The notes under the pieces are model-generated. The model was not told the DNA's origin and made no database searches. It saw only the letters and a program-made list of their open reading frames with translations. The translations under genes were made by a program, and so were the position numbers. From Haloactinopolyspora alba (GTDB taxonomy: Bacteria > Actinomycetota > Actinomycetes > Jiangellales > Jiangellaceae), in contig NZ_PYGE01000001.1 in NCBI RefSeq assembly GCF_003014555.1, positions 248,001 through 312,000 on the forward strand: 64,000 nt of DNA. The letters run 5' to 3'. Positions 61,873-64,000 of the stretch are shown piece by piece (positions within the stretch are counted from its first letter, which is position 1; the number at the start of each line of letters is the position of its first letter).

Positions 61873-63347
61873 GCGGGCACCTCCACGGTCGGGGTCGATT
61901 GGGTCGCGGCGGCGAGCACGGCGGCGACGTCGCCGCGGCAGCCGCCGCACCCGGTGGTGGCACGGGTCGTGGTGGCGACGTCCGCCACGGTGCCGGCGCC
62001 GTCCGCGGCCGCCGCGCGGATCTGCCCGCAGGACACGCCGTTGCAGCGGCACACCGTGTGCTCGTCCGGCAGCTCGGCGGGTTCGGCAGTTCCGCCGGCC
62101 CCGCCGGCCCCGGCGTCGCGGACACCGGGGAAGATCAGCGTGCGCCGGTCGGGTGGCACCGGAGACGCCCGGTCGAACAGCTGGGTGACCGTGCCGACGG
62201 TCTCCGGCCCGCCGAGCATGATCGCCCCGGTCACGCGGTCACCCCGAATGATCACCTTCTGGTACGTACCGCGCACCGGGTCGGCGAAGCGCAGCACCTC
62301 GAGCTCGTCGTCCAGGTCGTCGACGTTCGTGTCGCCCATCGCGGCCAGGTCGACGTCGGCGGCCTTGAGCCGGGTGACGATCCGCGATCCGCCGTAGCGC
62401 GCCGGACCGCCGGCGATGACGTCGGCGAGCACGGTGGCCTGCTCCCAGGCCGGGGCCACCAGCCCGTAGACCTGCCCGGCGTGCTGGGCGCACTCGCCGA
62501 TCGCGTGGATGCGCGGGTCACTGGTGGCCAGCCGGTCGTCGACGACGACGGCGCGGTCGACGCCGACGCCGGCGGCCCGGGCCAGCGCGGCGTTCGGACG
62601 CACACCGCAGGCCACGACGAGCAGGTCGGCCGGTACGTCGAGGGTCCCGTCGCCGTCGTCGAGCCGGAGCACGCGGCCGTCCGGGCCGTCCTCGTATGCC
62701 AGCGCCTGGGCACCGACGCGGACGCGGACGCCCAGGGCGCGCAACGTGCGGGCCAGCACCCGCCCGGCGTCGAGGTCCAGCTGGCGCTCCATCAACCGGT
62801 CGGCCGCGTGCACGACCTCGACGTCGACGCCGCGGCCGGCCAGCCCACGTGCGGCCTCCAACCCGAGCAGCCCGCCGCCGAGCACGACGGCTCTGCGCAC
62901 GCCGGCGATCCTGGCCAGGATGTCGCGGCAGTCCCGCATGGTGCGGAAGACCGCCACGTCCGGGTCCAGCTCGCCGTCGTCGCCGACGAGCCCGGGCAGC
63001 GGCGGCACCCAGGCGCGGCTACCGGTGGCGAGCACGAGGTGGTCGTAGTCGACGTGCTCTCCGGCGGTGGTGAGCACCCGCCGGCGCCGCCGGTCGATCC
63101 GCGCGACCTCCACACCGGTGCGCAGCTCCACGTCCTCCGCCGCGTACCAGGCCGACGGGACGGTCTCGGCCTGTTCCGGGGAGAGTGATCCGGCCAGCAC
63201 CGACGACAGCAGCACCCGGTTGTAGGCGGCGTCGGGCTCGGCGCCCAGGACGGTGACCCGGAACCGTTGTCCGGAGTCGCGCGCACGCAGCTCCTGCACG
63301 AACCGGGCACCGGCCATGCCGTTGCCGACGACGACGATCCGGGTCAT
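61869..63347 (-). CDS. FAD-dependent reductase with C-terminal [2Fe-2S] domain (nitrate reductase electron transfer)
   Basis: A 492-residue NAD(P)/FAD oxidoreductase like the N-terminal half of NirB: IVVVGNGMAGARFVQEL, HLVLATGSRAWVPPLPG, VVLGGGLLGLEAARGL. The C-terminus has a BFD-type cluster (CRCNGVSCGQI, TTGCGGCRG). Overlaps on both sides by 4 bp tie it to nitrate reductase and nirB, so it probably passes electrons from NAD(P)H to the nitrate reductase (NasB-like role). Confidence 0.85.
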   Translation of the reverse strand: MTRIVVVGNGMAGARFVQELRARDSGQRFRVTVLGAEPDAAYNRVLLSSVLAGSLSPEQAETVPSAWYAAEDVELRTGVEVARIDRRRRRVLTTAGEHVDYDHLVLATGSRAWVPPLPGLVGDDGELDPDVAVFRTMRDCRDILARIAGVRRAVVLGGGLLGLEAARGLAGRGVDVEVVHAADRLMERQLDLDAGRVLARTLRALGVRVRVGAQALAYEDGPDGRVLRLDDGDGTLDVPADLLVVACGVRPNAALARAAGVGVDRAVVVDDRLATSDPRIHAIGECAQHAGQVYGLVAPAWEQATVLADVIAGGPARYGGSRIVTRLKAADVDLAAMGDTNVDDLDDELEVLRFADPVRGTYQKVIIRGDRVTGAIMLGGPETVGTVTQLFDRASPVPPDRRTLIFPGVRDAGAGGAGGTAEPAELPDEHTVCRCNGVSCGQIRAAAADGAGTVADVATTTRATTGCGGCRGDVAAVLAAATQSTPTVEVPA

Positions 63348-64000
63348 CCGTCGCTCCCGTCGTCCGCTGGTCGTCCACCGGCTTCGAGCCGGACCGCGCA
63401 CACCTTGAACTCCGGCATCCGCGACACCGGATCGAGTGCAGGGTTCGTCACCCGGTTGACCGCCTGGAGACCGCCCCAGTGGAACGGCATGAACACGGTG
63501 TCGGCGCGGATCGACGTGGTGACCCGGACGGTGCCCACCGCGTCGCCGCGCCGGCTCACCACCCGCACCGTGCCGCCCTCGACGACTCCGGTGCGCTCGG
63601 CGAGATCCGGGTGCATCTCCACGTGCGGGCCGTCGGCGCTGCCGGCGAGCGACGGGACCCGCCGGGTCTGGGCGCCGCTCTGGTACTGCTGCAGGACCCG
63701 CCCGGTGGTGAGGTACAGCGGGTAGGTGTCGTCGACGTCCTCGGCCACCGGCCGGTGCTCGACCGCGACGAAGACGGCCCGCCCGTCCGGTGTCGGGAAC
63801 CCGTCGGCGAACAGCCGCGGCGTCCCCGGGTGCTCCGGCGACGGGCACGGCCAGAAGACGCCGTCCTCGTCGTCGACACGCCGCCACGTGATGCCGGCGT
63901 AGTCGGCGGTGCCGCCGGCGCTGGCGCGGCGCAGCTCGTCGAAGACGGTATCCGGGTCGGCCGGGAACCGGTCGCCGTGGCCCAGCCGATCTGCCAGCAC
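63344..64000 (-). CDS. Assimilatory nitrate reductase catalytic subunit, C-terminal part
   Basis: The 218 visible residues end a molybdopterin oxidoreductase: YPLYLTTGRVLQQYQSGAQT, VEMHPDLAERTGVVEGGTVR and TVFMPFHWGGLQAVNRVTNP form the molybdopterin-dinucleotide-binding domain. The N-terminal [4Fe-4S] and active-site domains lie beyond the right edge. Its place before the FAD reductase and nirBD identifies it as NasA/NasC-type nitrate reductase. It overlaps the next gene by ATGA. Confidence 0.85.
   Translation of the reverse strand: MLADRLGHGDRFPADPDTVFDELRRASAGGTADYAGITWRRVDDEDGVFWPCPSPEHPGTPRLFADGFPTPDGRAVFVAVEHRPVAEDVDDTYPLYLTTGRVLQQYQSGAQTRRVPSLAGSADGPHVEMHPDLAERTGVVEGGTVRVVSRRGDAVGTVRVTTSIRADTVFMPFHWGGLQAVNRVTNPALDPVSRMPEFKVCAVRLEAGGRPADDGSDG

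Noticed and set aside
61869-63347. Duplicate or broken nirB
   Set aside because: Although it resembles the NirB N-terminal half, it is complete with its own C-terminal cluster, has coupled start and stop, and fits a separate nitrate reductase electron-transfer role.

Overview
The window is chromosomal DNA of a high-GC Gram-positive bacterium (Actinomycetota). The signs are strong G/C third-position bias, many GTG starts, purS/purQ/purL with a stand-alone PurS, an actinobacterial-type L-rhamnose isomerase, LPDTG sortase-anchored exoenzymes, a mycothiol-type maleylpyruvate isomerase fold protein, the zincin_2 / tilS / hpt / ftsH / folE gene order and an NnaR-like nitrate regulator. It looks like a soil or plant-associated actinomycete, possibly near Jiangellaceae or Nocardioidaceae; that placement is inference. 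No phage, plasmid, CRISPR, insertion sequence, rRNA or tRNA was seen.

Layout. 1-9540 (minus strand): two tandem secreted M14 zinc carboxypeptidases, an M20 peptidase with a DUF1697 gene, then a cell-wall-anchored extracellular nuclease followed by a cell-wall-anchored 5'-nucleotidase; together these look like peptide and nucleic-acid scavenging. 9775-10608: actinobacterial SAM methyltransferase. 10828-20603: an L-rhamnose catabolic locus, with a LacI regulator divergent from rhaI, a mutarotase, rhaD (aldolase-dehydrogenase fusion) and rhaB, then a serine hydrolase, a sodium/solute symporter and a small membrane protein. 20703-24560: ECF sigma/anti-sigma pair, MDMPI-like enzyme, TetR/VOC pair with clear operators, and decayed remnants including the tail of an MFS transporter. 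24524-27726: purS-purQ-purL. 27782-33770: an OmpR-type regulator divergent from a 1470-residue secreted subtilase, then an XRE regulator with an unassigned C-terminal domain. 33771-34198: a 428-bp gene-free stretch filled with tandem repeats. 34199-42138: purB, a chimeric GAP/LLM reading frame, folE, ftsH, hpt, tilS and a zincin. 42185-49921: dacB divergent from ppa, a GarR-like reductase, PhoD-like phosphatase, lipid kinase, RibD-like reductase and an NlpC/P60 cell-wall hydrolase. 50160-53597: Lrp/AsnC regulator, DUF952, ddaH and rocD (arginine-derived amino acid use). 53603-56299: alpha/beta hydrolase and a TPR-LuxR regulator. 56361-64000: an assimilatory nitrate/nitrite cluster (nitrate reductase end, FAD reductase, nirB, nirD, NnaR-like HemD-wHTH, cobA, cbiX), nearly all joined by 4-bp stop/start overlaps. 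CobA and CbiX belong to the route to the siroheme that NirB needs.

Three features are not explained by ordinary gene content. First, six genes have a TANNNT hexamer exactly 6 nt before the start codon, the pattern expected of leaderless transcription; at lacI this hexamer lies inside a perfect 13-bp inverted repeat that also covers the start codon. Second, there are dense intergenic repeats: a GATCAGGTGAC cluster at 4133-4308 and ~65-bp and 21-bp tandem repeats at 33896-34170, with a possible single relative at 46777. Third, the reading frame at 35641-36606 joins the end of a GAP-type membrane protein to an LLM flavin oxidoreductase lacking its N-terminus.
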